From Chrysoperla carnea (Eukaryota; Arthropoda; Insecta; Neuroptera; Chrysopidae), in the NCBI RefSeq assembly GCF_905475395.1, contig NC_058340.1:68302181-68366180 (forward strand): 64,000 bases of DNA. The letters are read 5' to 3'. A model generated the notes under the pieces. That model was not told the origin of the DNA. It did no database searches and worked only from the letters and a program-made list of their open reading frames with translations. The stretch's first letter is position 1. Each line of letters opens with the position of its first letter. Positions 11,481 to 24,396 of this stretch are shown piece by piece. The translations under genes and the position numbers were made by a program.

Positions 11481-12690
11481 TGATGATCTAAAATGACATC
11501 AGAAAATATACACACGCTTTCTACTAGTAACCACGAGAAAAAAAAAACGGGATTAATCCCACACACATTACTTAAGAAAAAATTAGTACTGTTATACGAA
11601 AAGAATATTAATTATTATTTATATTAATTCTCTAATATGATCTGTCCACAAAAATTTATGCACTTATGAGAAACAAATTATTGTGCAACCAAAATAACTA
11701 ACTGTACATAACAAATTATTTTGATGTGATAATTTCGTAATATTAGCCAATGGTGATTAAAGTATTATGGGTTAATTGGTCACAACAACAAAAAACATGA
11801 TAATCATAAGGTCTAGTCAAAAATGTTAAAATTAATGAAAAAAGAAAAAATTTTTAAATTACTTCTAACTTAAATTATTAAAGCTACCAAATCAGTTAAT
11901 CGCCTTAAAGTGATCTAAGGTACTTACTTATTGCCTAAATCTAAATTGCATTATACACTTGTGGATTTACCCGCAAAAATTATGCATTGGTATAAGAAAT
12001 TATATTCATTTTGGGATTGAATAGCTAACCGCTAATCATGAGAAAAAAGGAATCGCAATTTTAAGAAAATATTTTCTGGTACCTTTTTCTAGAGACAAGA
12101 TAAAAAATAAATAAATCCAAAAATCGAAAACATTCGACTCATATCAAAGAATAATCAATTCGCCCGATTTTTATTAATATAAAACCGTTGAAAATTGAAA
12201 AAGCAGTTTTGGTAAATGATTTATGGTGTCCGCATTTTCCCGCTTTTGAAGTGTTTGAAAACTATATCACTTTTTACTAGAGTGAAGAAAAATTTCCCAG
12301 GTTTCCACTTTGCTAACTTATGGGAAAGTTTGTTTTTCATTTTTCGAACTAGCCACGATTTTGATAGCTCTGTTAATTATACCATACAATATACAATTGG
12401 GTACAGGCGTAAAAGGGGCCACAGGTGGTAAAAGCGTTAAAACATGGCCATTTTCTACTTTTTTTTAAAGGTAGCCTGAAAGTGTTTTTCCAATGAAGAC
12501 GGTATAATTAAAGGCCTATTAAATGGAAAAATCGAGTTTTCGAGTCGAAAATAAAATCAAATCTTACCATTGTTATTACATCAAAAATCAACAATTAGCC
12601 AATCTACGCGTCTATAAATTCACTTATTCAAAAAACGCTTTTATTTTCACTGAACTTAATTCAAAAAATAAAAATTCACACTAAACACAA
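11481..12690. other. Intergenic, no gene recognised
   Basis: No supported gene. TTTATT at 12640-12645 gives AATAAA on the minus strand, about 50 nt past the stop of the small frame at 12693-12851, and could be its polyadenylation signal. Confidence 0.4.
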
Positions 12691-12692
12691 AA

Positions 12693-13476
12693 TTATGCAC
12701 TTGGCACACGTTCTTTGCATCCACGACGGTAATAAATCAATTCGCCACAAACAGTTAAAGGTGAGGTAACTAAAAGAATATCTTCTTCTAGGAGTGAACT
12801 ATAGCAGTCAATGCAACAGTGAATGATTCTTGTAAGAAGATTGTTAGACATATGATTTGAAATATTTTTACTGTCACCTTAGCTTCAACATTATAACTAA
12901 GAAGTAGTAGGGTAATGTCTTGTACCTCGAGTCATTACTCATTTCTTCCTTGGATCGTAATTGTACCATTTAGTTACAAAGAGCATGCGCATCACTCTTC
13001 GTTTTTTTTAAGTCAAATGTCAGAGAATTGATTTGTCTATGCGGTCCCGAACAAAAATTTATTTAGTCAAATATTATTTTAAAAATCAAAACGTACAATT
13101 TTTGCAACCGGTTTCACAAATAGAACTTGTCTCCTAAATGGTACTCCAGTATTATTCATAAGGAACTCATTAATCTAAAAAATCAATTTCTCATTAATGT
13201 AAAAAGTCAAAATATTATAGCTACCTCATTTGATTTGGCCGAATTGATCATCAGGTTTCACTGATATATTTAAATTCTCAAAAATTTCGATTAAATTTAA
13301 AAAATGACTTTTAACATAAATATTTTAAGATAAATTTTTGATCTGAGGTACTACACTCTCCCATAATAAGAAAGACCACCATTCTCAACGTGCTTGAATG
13401 TGGTTTCCTCACTACGTACGTAGTTTAGCCGACGGGCTTCACCTGGCCCACTTTCCATTACAACTTCTTCAGTCAT
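12693..13476 (-). CDS. Unassigned cluster of small coding-like frames
   Basis: Three minus-strand frames stand out from the AT-rich background by richer GC content and varied residue composition. The first is 13476-13351 (ATG start, 41 aa, including EARRLNYVRSEETTFKHVEN and GGLSYYG). The second is around 12960-12880 (includes SRYKTLPYYFLVIMLKL). The third is 12851-12693 (ATG start, 52 aa, Cys-rich, including HCCIDCY and SPLTVCGELIYYRRGCKERV). All read in the same direction and a minus-strand AATAAA follows at 12645-12640. They may be exons of one small gene or its decayed copy, but I could not find splice sites that join them in frame. I do not recognise the product. Confidence 0.3.
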
Positions 13477-13860
13477 ATATGAGTAAGTATATATTGTATA
13501 TATGTATCTATGTTTGATTTACTGATATTATCGATACTTCGATCAAATGTTGATTGTTTTTATTTATTTTATTATTAATTATTGATTTTTCTAAATATCC
13601 GTAGATGAAAATCAAGCACAGCTTAGATAATGCTCTGTATATATCTACCCTTAATCAAAGTAGAGCAAGATCGTCTTTCGTAGCTTTTTTTTTTCCCAAA
13701 AATTAACTTGTATTTCAATAATCAACACTTAAAATGCGAAATTGTTTTTCGTATTTGGCATTTTGGCGCCCCTTGCAACCTAGGACCTGGATTGTCCGCC
13801 CATCCATCGTAATTCTTTTAGTTTGTCTTTTGCTTCATTGGCGTTGAGAAAACAACAGTT
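13477..13860. other. Spacer, no gene seen
   Basis: AT-rich spacer with a 'gtatatattgtatatatgta' low-complexity tract near 13487-13506. No gene is supported. Confidence 0.4.
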
Positions 13861-14540
13861 TTTATACCATGTATATATGAAATATACATAGTATTATAAG
13901 TTTAGTCCCAAGTTTGTAACGCCTAAAAATATTGATGCTACAAAAAAAAAATTGGTATAGGTGTTCAAAAAATCACCTAATTAATCCATTTCCGATTGTC
14001 CGTCCGTCCGTCCGTCCGTCCGTCCGTCCGGCCGTCCGTCTGTGGTCACGATTACTCAAAAACGAAAAGAGATATCAAGCTGAAATTTTTACAGCGTGCT
14101 TAGGACGTAAAAAGTGAGGTTAAGTTCGTAAATGAGCAACATGGGTCAATTGGGTCATGGGTCCGTAGTACCCATCTTGTAAACCGTTAGAGATAGAATA
14201 AAAGTTTAAATGTAAAAAATGTTCCTTACAAAAAAATAAACAATTTTTGTTTGAAACATTTTTTTGTAAACATCACTGTTTACCCACGAGGGCGTTAATT
14301 AGGTACAAATTTTATAGTATGTATTAATATAGGAATATCAAAGTGAATATCTTTTGTTATTTACATGACGTCAAAAAAAACAAACGATTGCGCATCAACA
14401 CTTGCGCATTATATGAGAATATCAGTTAAATATGTCAGATATGTATGTATGTGAAATGTGACAGAGTTATCAACACTGCCTATACATGGTATTTCAACAA
14501 TTAACTCAGTCAATTGTTTGTTTTCACTTGTTTTATATAG
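13861..14540 (+). repeat. Dispersed repeat with internal CCGT microsatellite
   Basis: Marker phrases are 'ttataccatgtatatatg', 'agtttagtcccaagtttgta', a (CCGT)n tract at about 13998-14041, 'gagatatcaagctgaaattt', 'cttgtaaaccgttagagata', 'acccacgagggcgttaatta' and 'atggtatttcaacaattaac'. A related copy on the same strand at 58585-58920 shares the central part. Another on the opposite strand at 63545-63760 shares the distal part. Family affiliation is unknown and no coding part is seen. Confidence 0.75.
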
Positions 14541-16741
14541 GTTATATAGGTACAAAGGCAAAATTTACTTTTACGTTCTGCTTACTGCTGCTTCCCAGTT
14601 GGACATTATAAGCCCATCGAATCATCATCAATCAATTCACTGAATGGCAAATAGGCAATATGCAAGCCGTCGCCAAAGAGAGGGGCAGTTAAACGCAGTT
14701 ATTCCCTGTCCCATCTAATAAGAGTTTTAGTTTTAGGAGCTAGAAACTCTAAGTCTCCACAAGCAATCAGGATATTTCCTTAAATTTGTTTTCCTTATAA
14801 CTCATATTTTGCATGTTTCAGCTTACCCCCCTCCCTCCGGCTCATTGTCTCGATGGCGCTTCAAGCAGACAGAAATATTTTTAAGTTTTTTATTTACCTA
14901 TAAATTTTACGTTTTTTGACATGTAACGTCACAAAGATTTTGGCCCTCCGTGCCCCTTCTTGTCACATTTCGTTAACACCATCCCCTAACCTTAACGTGT
15001 AACGCAATCTATGGATGGCCCTAGTAAACTATCCAAAAATGTAGGAACTAAAGTGATTCCTCCAGAGACACTATCCATAGACCTTGCATCGCATTGCCGC
15101 AAAACTCTCATCGAAACTATTTTGTAGGAATGTAGCTCAAAAATACCGACCTATTTTCCGGGAAAAGGGCGCTGGTCTATTTACCTACTGTTTTTAAAAC
15201 AAAGTGTATAATTAAATGTAAACAAATGGAGGTAAATTATTGTAATTAACAATAAATTATTACATAACGCATAAATTTAGGTGTTTATTCGATGTGAAAA
15301 AAAAATGACAATTACAACAATACGCAATATAGGTACTTATTATTTGTACGCAATACATATATTGTTTAGAGTTAGAAGGTGTAAGTATTAAAAATAGCAA
15401 TTAAGGTTTATGAACTGTTAATAAAAAAATTATTAATTATTCTTATAAAAATAAAAAATGTACGGATTACTGATTAAAAAACTTTCCAATATGAAAAAGA
15501 TTGGAACTATTTTTTATTGAGTGTTTTTTTAGAACATAAAATCAGCATGGATTTTTATGTTTTCTTCATAGTATTTCTGGCTAATATGGTTACTTGCCAT
15601 TCGTTAAATGAGTAAATGGTTTATATTTTTGTTTTCTGGGAATTGAGTACCCCATAAATAATGTAATTTTCTTTAAAAAAATTTGCTAAAAAACAAAAAA
15701 ATATGGATTATTTTGCCATTAGACAAATAGTTTTTAGGATATTAAATGAAATCGATCCGAGAAACCGAACTTCATAGTGAGGTTTTGGATATTTTCTAAA
15801 AAATTATGCCTCCTATCGTCAAATGTACTCGATTTATGAATGTTTTGCTCATAAATACCTTATGTACTGAGTTTTGTCGAAATTGGCAACAAAAATTTTG
15901 TTTCAAAGGAGATTTTAGATACTATCTCAAAAACTATGCATCCAATCGTCAAAATAACTTGATTTTTGTCTTGTTTGGGTAAAAATTTCCCTCTAAAATC
16001 GAGTTTTGCCCAATTCCGGAACAGAAAATATCAAATTCCGGAACAATTAAAAAGTATTGGTCTAATGGTGAAATGAATCCAATGTTCTTAATTTGTAGGT
16101 TCCTGAATTGTTTGCAATTTTTACAAGTTTGCCGATTACCTAAATCACATAAGAACAGATAGATGCAAGCAAAAACCACAAAAATTCATCCTAATTGGTC
16201 TTTTAACGAACAGTTTTTGACGTAAAGTCTAAAATTCTGTATTAAAACATCTTTTTGTTATTTAATTACCAATTATATTAATATTTAACTTAGTATACAC
16301 AGAATACTTTAACAAACCAACTTTATTTCTTGTTTAAATTATTTTGTTTTGTATGTATTATGTATATATGTATTTTTATTTCATGGTGGAATAATTTTGA
16401 AATGAAATGTTTTCATTTAATAAAAAAATTATGTAAAATTTTACTTTTCAAATAAAAATTACAATTTTTATTTTATTATTATTCATATTAGGTATGCGGC
16501 CCACTTATGTACGTACAGGTACAATTATTTATTGGCATTACATTACTTAAAAATAAGTTTAAGTACGTTCGTTCAACTTCTTCTAACTTTACTTCAATTC
16601 CAATTCGCTCTAATTAACAAGTTTGCTTTTATCAAGATTTATTCTAATGTACAATTTATGTAAATAGAAATAGGTATTGAAATCAAAATTTACTCAATAA
16701 ATCCGAAATACAAAAGCCGCACATGTGGAACAATTTAAAGT
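14541..16741. other. Intergenic with degraded repeats
   Basis: No gene is supported. 14820-15020 is a GC-richer degraded repeat ('cttgtcacatttcgttaaca', 'taacgcaatctatggatggc'). 15650-16100 holds degraded units related to the 10.4-11.5 kb repeat ('taccttatgtactgagtttt'). The remainder is AT-rich. Confidence 0.45.
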
Positions 16742-17107
16742 AGTTGGCTTCCCTCCGGTTCTTAATGTTTTTAGGGTGCTGAAATCGAATTTAAACTTTC
16801 ATGCTAAAATATCAGATTGATCATCAAGGAGGAAGTACACCAACTGAAACCTTGATGCAAAATTATAATCTATCTCTCTCCTATGTGGACTCTTATACCT
16901 CTATGATGATCTTATATTTGATCTTCCAAGGTCTTTGGTTAACCTTTTGATCGAAAATTTTAACTTTCTAGATATCCATAAGAATTCAATATTGATAGTC
17001 CATTCATCTTTTCAAACTTCAGTGTTCTGGGTATTAACAGTAAAAAAAACGATACCTTATCCTAAAGTAATTGGATCCAATATTGAAAAATTATGCTTTT
17101 ATAACAA

Positions 17108-17190
17108 GTCAGGTTGGCCGAGCGGTCTAAGGCGCCAGATTTAAGCTCTGGTTCCCAAACGGGAGCGTGGGTTCGAACCCCACACCTGAC
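17108..17190 (+). tRNA. tRNA-Leu (anticodon TAA), copy 2
   Basis: Identical over all 83 nt to the gene at 9901-9983, with the same arms, TAA anticodon and long variable arm. It is preceded by 'ataacaa' and followed by 'aaaatttt', a Pol III terminator. It forms part of a tandem duplication with the copy at 17671. Confidence 0.98.
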
Positions 17191-17670
17191 AAAATTTTAG
17201 AATTCGAAGGATGTGTTTTTTTTTGTTCGTCAGCAATAGGGTATGGAGTTCCACAAAGTAAAGCTCTCTACAATTAACTAAATACAATTAATCAATTTCA
17301 AGAAGTTGGCTTCCCTGCGCTTTTTAAAGTTTTTAGGGTGCTGAAATCGAATTTAAACTTTCATGCTAAAATTTCAGATTGACCTTCAAGGAGGAAGTAC
17401 ACCAACTGAAACCTTGATGCAAAATTATAATCTATCTCTCTCCTTTGTGGACTCTTTATATGATGATCTTATATTTGGTCCTCCAAAGTCTTTGGATTCA
17501 GGTTAACCTTTTGATCGAAAATTGTAACTTTCTAGATATCCATAAGAATTTAATATTGATAGTCCATTCATCTTTTCAAACTTCAATGTTCTGGGTATTG
17601 ACAGTAAAAAAAACGATACCTTATCCTAAAGTAATTGGATCCAATATTGAAAAATTATTTTATTCAACAA

Positions 17671-17753
17671 GTCAGGTTGGCCGAGCGGTCTAAGGCGCCA
17701 GATTTAAGCTCTGGTTCCCAAACGGGAGCGTGGGTTCGAACCCCACACCTGAC
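17671..17753 (+). tRNA. tRNA-Leu (anticodon TAA), copy 3
   Basis: Identical over all 83 nt to the genes at 9901 and 17108. It is preceded by 'ttcaacaa' and followed by 'aaaactttt', a Pol III terminator. It is the second unit of the 563-bp tandem duplication. Confidence 0.98.
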
Positions 17754-17785
17754 AAAACTTTTGAATACGAAGGATGTGTTTTTTT

Positions 17786-18329
17786 TTTGTTCGTCAGTAA
17801 TAGCGGATCGAACTAAATTTTTTTAATCACTTCAGATGAAGTATTTCCCACTTCACGAATAGAAAAGTGAAGTTGATTTTTAAAAATCTTTAATAGTATG
17901 CAAGATACGAACGTTTAGATTTCTTTCGTCATACGTAAGTATCGCCATAGAGACTACATATAAAACTTTGTTTTGCTAAAAGGGAATGGGCAACCTTTGA
18001 ATGCAATCTTTGATAGCTTATAAATTCGTTTTTAATTTCAAGTCTAGCTATACATTTTTATGGGTAATATGGCCAATTAATACCAAATTAATATCATAGA
18101 ATACAAGAACAATTGAGTCCACGATGAAGGTAGTTTGGCAGTAAGGCTTATTTTCTTGAGAATTTGATGAAATTAAAATACAGTGTAATCTATTAGTATT
18201 TAATTTGTCAAAAAGAAAAACAATGAAAATGTGGAACGAGATATTTATTATTAAAAAAATGTTTAATAAAGCAAAGAAAATAAAAATGAAAATTTGATTT
18301 TTAATCAGTTTTTATATTTTCTTCTATAA
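17786..18329. other. Intergenic, no gene recognised
   Basis: AT-rich spacer between the tRNA duplication and the end of the THAP-gene repeat array. Nothing structured was seen. Confidence 0.4.
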
Positions 18330-18957
18330 TTAACAAAGAATTTCATTTACATAAATTTCTTGATATTCTGTTAACACATTTTCTACCAGTTTTTCTTCTT
18401 TAACTGCGTCAGTGAAAATTTCTTCTTTGATTATCAATTCTGTATGCAATTATATTTCAATTTCTTTCTTGGTTTTCAATTCTCTATGCACTTTTTCTTC
18501 AGTTTCTATATTTTCTCCTTAAATTGACAAAGAATGATATAAATAAACATGATATTCTCTCAGTTTTTCTTCTTTGACTGTGTCAGTGACAATTTCTTCT
18601 TTGATTATCAATTCTGTATGCAATTACTTTTCAATTTCTTCCTTGATTTTCAATTCTCTTTTTCTTCAGTTTCTATATTTTCTTCTTTAATTAACAAAGG
18701 ATTATATACATAAATTTCATGATGTTCAGTTGGCAAATTTTCTACCAGTTTTTCTTCTTTAACTGCGTCAGCGACCATTTCTTCTTTGATTATCAATTCT
18801 GTATGAAATTCTTTTTCAATTTCTTCCTTGATATCCAATTCTCTATTCAATTTTTGTTCAATTTTTATATTTTCTTCTTTAATTAACAAAGGATTATATA
18901 CATCAATTTCTTGATTTTCTGTTGACACATTTTCTATCAGTTTTTCTTCTTTAACTG
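18330..18957 (-). repeat. Tandem repeat array inside and beyond the THAP-gene C-terminus
   Basis: On the plus strand the marker 'tttttcttcttt(a/g)actg' recurs at 18941, 18749, 18564 and 18390, giving spacings of 192, 185 and 174 bp. On the coding strand each unit starts with KEEKL(I/V)EN and continues through VYNPLLIKEENI and (F)HTELIIKEE. The first unit and about half of the second are coding. The frame ends in the second unit at 18650, and the remaining units lie downstream as untranslated, decaying copies. Confidence 0.85.
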
Positions 18958-19995
18958 TAACTAATTCGATATGTAATGGTTCTGAAGAGTTAGATACAGA
19001 TGGGTTAGAACACTTTATTGGAGAGGTTTGTTTCGTACGTGATTTGATTCCAGTCTGAGTAGTTGTACTTCGCCGTTTGGTTGTATTGTATACCTGGGCT
19101 GTTTTTTCAATTATTTTTTGTTGTTGATCATCGAGTGGATCTGAAAAATTAATTTTTTTCTGATAGAAATATTAAATTAAATAAACGAATTGCTCAAAGT
19201 GAAGTGAATTAGTTTGTAAAATACAGGAGTACCTAAACTTAAAATCGTTACAATAATTTAAACTGAATCAATCAAAGACACGTCTAATTTTTTTTTTAGA
19301 AAAACGTCTTTGCATGAATACATCAAAATATAGTTAATGAACTCTTTTTTCAACATATTGCTTAGTCCAAAGTGTAAATTCTGAGATTTATTAACGTAAA
19401 TTACCTTCTTCTTGATTTGGAACTTTGTCGGTTTGTTGAAATACAACTGCTCTTATGAATTCGTCACAATCATTTAACAATGAGAATTTTTGCCTTTTTG
19501 CAGCAACTGGTCGACAGATATTAGCAGAACTATTGGATCTTGTAAGTTGGCAGTCAAACTTTGTGGGTAAACAGCCTGGTCTCATCCTTATTCGAGATAC
19601 AGCACCCATTGTAGTATATTCTACATAATTTTCCATGTCATTTTGAAGCTGAAATTTGATTTAAATCAAGCAATTAGTTATTTAGAAGTACAACAACAAC
19701 AACAACAAACAAACAACCAATTTGCCAATTTATTTTGGTCTCTTAACCAAAATTAACATCTTCAACGATTTGATATTTGTATTTATAGTTTATCAGAACT
19801 TACATCAAAGTGATCTTCACAAAAATAACTGGTACTTGTTGTTGACAATGATGTTGGACATCTTCTAGCAAGAGTTAACCACTTTCTCCTTATTTTTGCA
19901 CTTTTTGGAACGTATATGAAAAGTTTTTGTGGCGTATTGATTGAAGTATTTTTACACATAGGCACTACACAGCATTTGTAAAACGACGTATTCAT
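18650..19995 (-). CDS. THAP-domain zinc-finger protein
   Basis: Three exons on the minus strand: 19995-19804, 19648-19405 and 19140-18650 (junction phases 0 and 1), giving 308 residues with an ATG start and TGA stop. Residues 5-95 form a THAP C2CH zinc finger: C9-x4-C14, invariant W39, and C59-x2-H62 (YFCEDHFD). Next come LQNDMENYV and GCLPTKF (89-95), which sits where the family has its AVPTIF-like box. The domain spans the first two exons, with the intron right after HFD. THAP domains bind DNA and are related to P-element transposases. No transposase catalytic region follows, so this is a host regulator or domesticated gene. The C-terminal third is an acidic, Lys/Glu-rich tandem repeat (KEEKL...NPLLIKEEN) ending mid-repeat. 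Target and role are unknown. Confidence 0.88.
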
Positions 19996-21008
19996 TTTTT
20001 TTGGCTTTAATTAAACTTATTCGTAAGAAACTCAGTCAAGATCACATTACTTTGACAGAACGCTAATTGTTTATCATGTTATTGTTTATAATCTCCATGA
20101 TTTACATTACATCTTAATTGACAGGAATGGTAGTCACAGACTTGATTAAATATAGACTGATAAAATAAATGAATCAATCAGTTCCGATAAAATTGTTATT
20201 TTTCACTCAAACTATTTCCATTCATTTGGGAATCGTTTGGGAGGATTTGGGAATATAATTTTAGAATTTAGGAATTATTAGTTTTCCTGTAATTAATGTT
20301 AGCAGGTAGGAAATTAAATCCACTTAATTTTTATGTTATTCGAAAGGAAATCATTTGGGAATTACGATAAACATGGTTACAGAGATTGGGAATGTATAAT
20401 TATTTAATTACACTTATTTTTTAGTTGATTTATAGGTTATGTTAATTAACCGTATACCTGAACCATTAATTGTTATATAGCAGTATGGCGCCAATATTCA
20501 AATATTATTGAAAAATTTTGTTTTTTTAACTTATTTAAATGTTAAGTTTTATTTTGCATTAAAACTGTTCTTATTCAATTGAGAATCGTTTGGGAAGATT
20601 TAGAAATATAACTTTATTATTTAGGACTGATTAGTTTTCATTTAATTAATTAGTTTTTCAAAGTGTAGGTATACTTAGCAGATAAAAAATTAAATTTTCA
20701 CCATTTTTAAGTTATTTGATAATAATTTACCCGGAGACTAATCTAATTTATTTGGGAATAGCCATACACACCAATACTTGTTTCTTGTTGTATATCGCCT
20801 CAGTGAACAGCTGCAGATATCTTATACTGGTTACAAGAGAATTAACTGATTGGACTAATTTTCGAATTCCCCAGTTTTAGTAAAAGGAAAACTATGGAAA
20901 ATGGATAGGTCTTTATGGAAGATCTCAAAACTAGCTTGCTAAATGAGAAATGAAAAAAATAAATAAAAACTATATTAATTTATTTGAACAATTAGTTTTA
21001 TTCGTCAT

Positions 21009-24000
21009 CTAAAAGAAACGTTTATATCTAACATAACGATTCAAGACTAAAAGAGAAGCAACAATTAAAAGACTAATTATCGCAACATGCAGATAGTATT
21101 TCCTGTAAGTAAAGAAAAATTTGTTAATTTTTTATTATGAGTATATCAACAAAAGGACCCCTTACAATTCTTATGCCTTTCGGCAAACTGTCTGAAATCG
21201 TACGCTACGTAGCTCATGAAAACTAAAACAACAGTTTCGATTGCTACAAAGTTCAAGGGCTTTGAGATTTTTAACCAAGAATTCGAGAAAGAATTCGAGT
21301 AAACTAGATAGGTGAACAATTTCCAAATTTTTTTGGCTTAATGAACATGGGATATTTCCTCCTCTTTTCAAGAACTAACATTTCACAAACTTCCAAAAAT
21401 TTTATTCGGAAGACGAAAGTTATTTTCCATACGTTTGATGCGAAGTCCTTTTAAAAAAACATTTCCTATGTAAGTAAATTCTGTCAAACTGGCATAGCTA
21501 TAATAAAGTCATAGGTAAGTACTTCAATTAGCTAAATTTGTAAAGTTTATTTTAACTTTTGTATGGTAATGCAGGAGCTTACAATTACTGATAGCCACGT
21601 CGGCTAAGCAGAGAGAATTGCTATCATTACAATAATGACCGTGATCAGAACATACTATGCAAATACAACGCGTATTTTTTGATAGGCTTTTGTCCACTCA
21701 GAATAAATCGGTTGAATAAAAGTTTCAAATAATAAATCATAAAATGTAGATAACAAAATACAAAGTTAATTTTAATAAAATTTAAGGATCATTAATATTT
21801 TTAGATAATAATTTTCACAAAACTATGCATCCGGTCACGTGACAGCAAACACAACTCAGATGTACTTTCATGGTACTACGTCACATCATATGAAAGACTA
21901 TGTAAGCTTACAAATACAAACACATATAACTTGCAAATTCTTGTAAAGATTCATATACATAAATGAATGCATGTCATGAATTGATATCATACAGGACGCC
22001 ATTTCATCTACACTGGTTTAGGACTAAATTTGAATTGGTTTTTTAAAATGCAAAATACATAATGTAAATAGTTTTTTTTTTTTTTTTAATAATACTTTCT
22101 TGGTGTAAATCAGATGCTAATGTAACATATAAACCATTTTTTTAAATTTAGGACAAAAGCCAAATAACCAATGCTAATAATAATCATGCAATAATTATAT
22201 AGAAGTACATCAAAGTAACATCTTACATTTTTAAATTAAACATTCGTTTGTTAAACGTTTCTTCTGAAAAGTTTTTATCTTTTAACAGATATCGTATTAT
22301 GCCATCTCTTTGCATTTTCAATTGATCCGAAATTATACATCCAGAATAATCTACCTGTAAATTTTACATAAAATTGATGCAATTATATTTTAAATTATCT
22401 GTTTCGATTTTATACTCACCGAGAACTTATCAATATCCTCTGGTTTCAATATTGCATGTAAAGATTTAAAATTATCATTTTTAAATGTCCATTCATTTAA
22501 TGTGAACGGTGCAAGCTTCATATTTGAATAAAATACTCTACGATATAATTTAAATAAACTAAAACAATATATTTACTTTTGAGAAATGAAAAACGGGTTG
22601 ATTTGTTATTTTAAAATGATGTAAATGCTAATAATAATTCTTAGTTTTGAGGGTTGATTTTGTATTCGAGAACAAAACTCGCCTGGAAACTGAATAGTTT
22701 TTAATAATCGACTTAAAAAAAAACTTGAATTTTAATTACTTACTTTAATCTCTGATTACTTATTTTCAATAAAACACTTAAAAATATTGCTGGAATCAAG
22801 TGTAGTGTTACAAAATAAAACCAATACATATATTTATTTGGCGTAGAGACACAAAACGGATACCATAATAGTTGATTCGGTGGATTTTTTAATATTATAC
22901 TCGAACCGATATTAGTAAACAATCTATTACTCAGATTTACAAAATCACTGGTTGATGAGTTAATTACTAAGCTACAAAAATAATATTATAAGTAATGTTT
23001 CGTTTGGTAGGTACTTGTAGAGTACTTGTTTTGTTCCGTTGAATCGAAATTTCGACGTTACCCAGACGGTTAATTTTGGTCCAATTTTTATAATAAGATT
23101 CTTGCAACATTGCAAGGTATAATTTTTTGCTTGAATCTAGCAAATTATTCGTTTTAGTAGAAAAGTTACTAGAAAATTCTATTTTCAAATACCATTGATG
23201 ATTTCATATCCATGGGTGTATAAAAAAAAAGGAGGGAAGAGATTAACATTTATTCTCAGATGAATATTTTGCAAGTTTCAAACAAAAAGTCCAATTTTTT
23301 GGGATTGATAATCTTGGAATTTTAATTTAGCAGCTCAAAAAATATAAAGGTACCTAAAGTTGTGTTGAGCACCTCGACCGATACGCTTACTGTCAGCAGC
23401 TACCTACTTTGGGAAAACATAAGGAACGTTTTATGGTACTTCTCAGTGAATTTATAGTTACAGATATTAAATTTTTACCATTTATTACGATCAGTTTGTT
23501 CTAAAGCCTTATACCATGCTGATGTTATCATTCCTTTTATTGCAATGTCAACAGGCATCCAATCTACCTTCGTATCATCATTTGCATAAACTGCATGAAT
23601 TACGCCAGTCATAATTCCTGTAATTAGACCCATTGGTCCATTGTAGTTATCAATCCATCCCGGCATTGGTTCTTTTTCCGAACCAACCACTAAGGCAAAA
23701 TATAATTATTTTATTCAAAAAAAAGTCTTTCAGTTATAAAATAAATTAAAAATTTTTACTGTTATATCAAATTTGAATTAAGTTTAAATGGAAACTTAAA
23801 TAATTTTCTGGTTAGCCTTCTGGGAAATGAGGGTATAATATTCTCGTTTTGAGCGCTTCTCGAATGAGGACTGTTCAATTATTATTGAGAAAATCATTTT
23901 ACCATGTGATAGCTTAAATTAGAACTACGATAAAAGCCTTGAAGTGTATCTGGGTTTCAGTAGGCGTTGGATAAAAGATATATATAGAAACCGTAGTAAT

Positions 24001-24345
24001 TTAAAACAATGATGTTCAAATATATAAAAAAACTATATAATTAACAAGTGAAAATTACAAAATTTAAAAAACCCCCGACAAATCTTTCGGGTACGTTTAA
24101 TTATGTTTTAATTGCTAAACTCGCAATTGAAACATAACAAATAATAGTCTTCATTAAATTACCTTTTTTCTTAAAGCCTTTTCCAAACTGAGCCGATTTT
24201 GGAGATCATCACTAATTTTTTAGTTTTTTCGGGTACGGAACCCTCAACTCGCACTTGAAACATAGCTAAGAACACTCTCCATTAAATTGCCTTTCAAACG
24301 ACAAAAAAATCAAAATCGGTTCATCCGCTTAGGAGCTAAGATGCC

Positions 24346-24396
<51 letters not shown>

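Larger units (their letters stand above)
16742..17785 (+). repeat. Direct tandem duplication carrying tRNA-Leu (unit about 563 bp)
   Basis: Two direct copies start at 16742 and 17304 with 'agttggcttccct' and share most of their length, including 'gctgaaatcgaatttaaact', 'caaggaggaagtacaccaac' and 'cctaaagtaattggatccaa'. Each ends with an identical tRNA-Leu gene followed by 'aaggatgtgtttttttt'. The spacing between the tRNA starts is 563 bp. The flanks have point changes and small indels while the tRNAs are identical. Confidence 0.9.

Noticed and set aside
12560-12600. ATG directly followed by a GTAAGA donor on the minus strand, like a first exon
   Set aside because: No downstream exon with a coding frame was found before the tRNA at 9.98 kb, so the ATG-donor pair is probably chance.
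17445-17826. Plus-strand frames overlapping the tRNA-Leu duplication
   Set aside because: They read through tRNA genes and exist because the unit is duplicated. There is no protein evidence.
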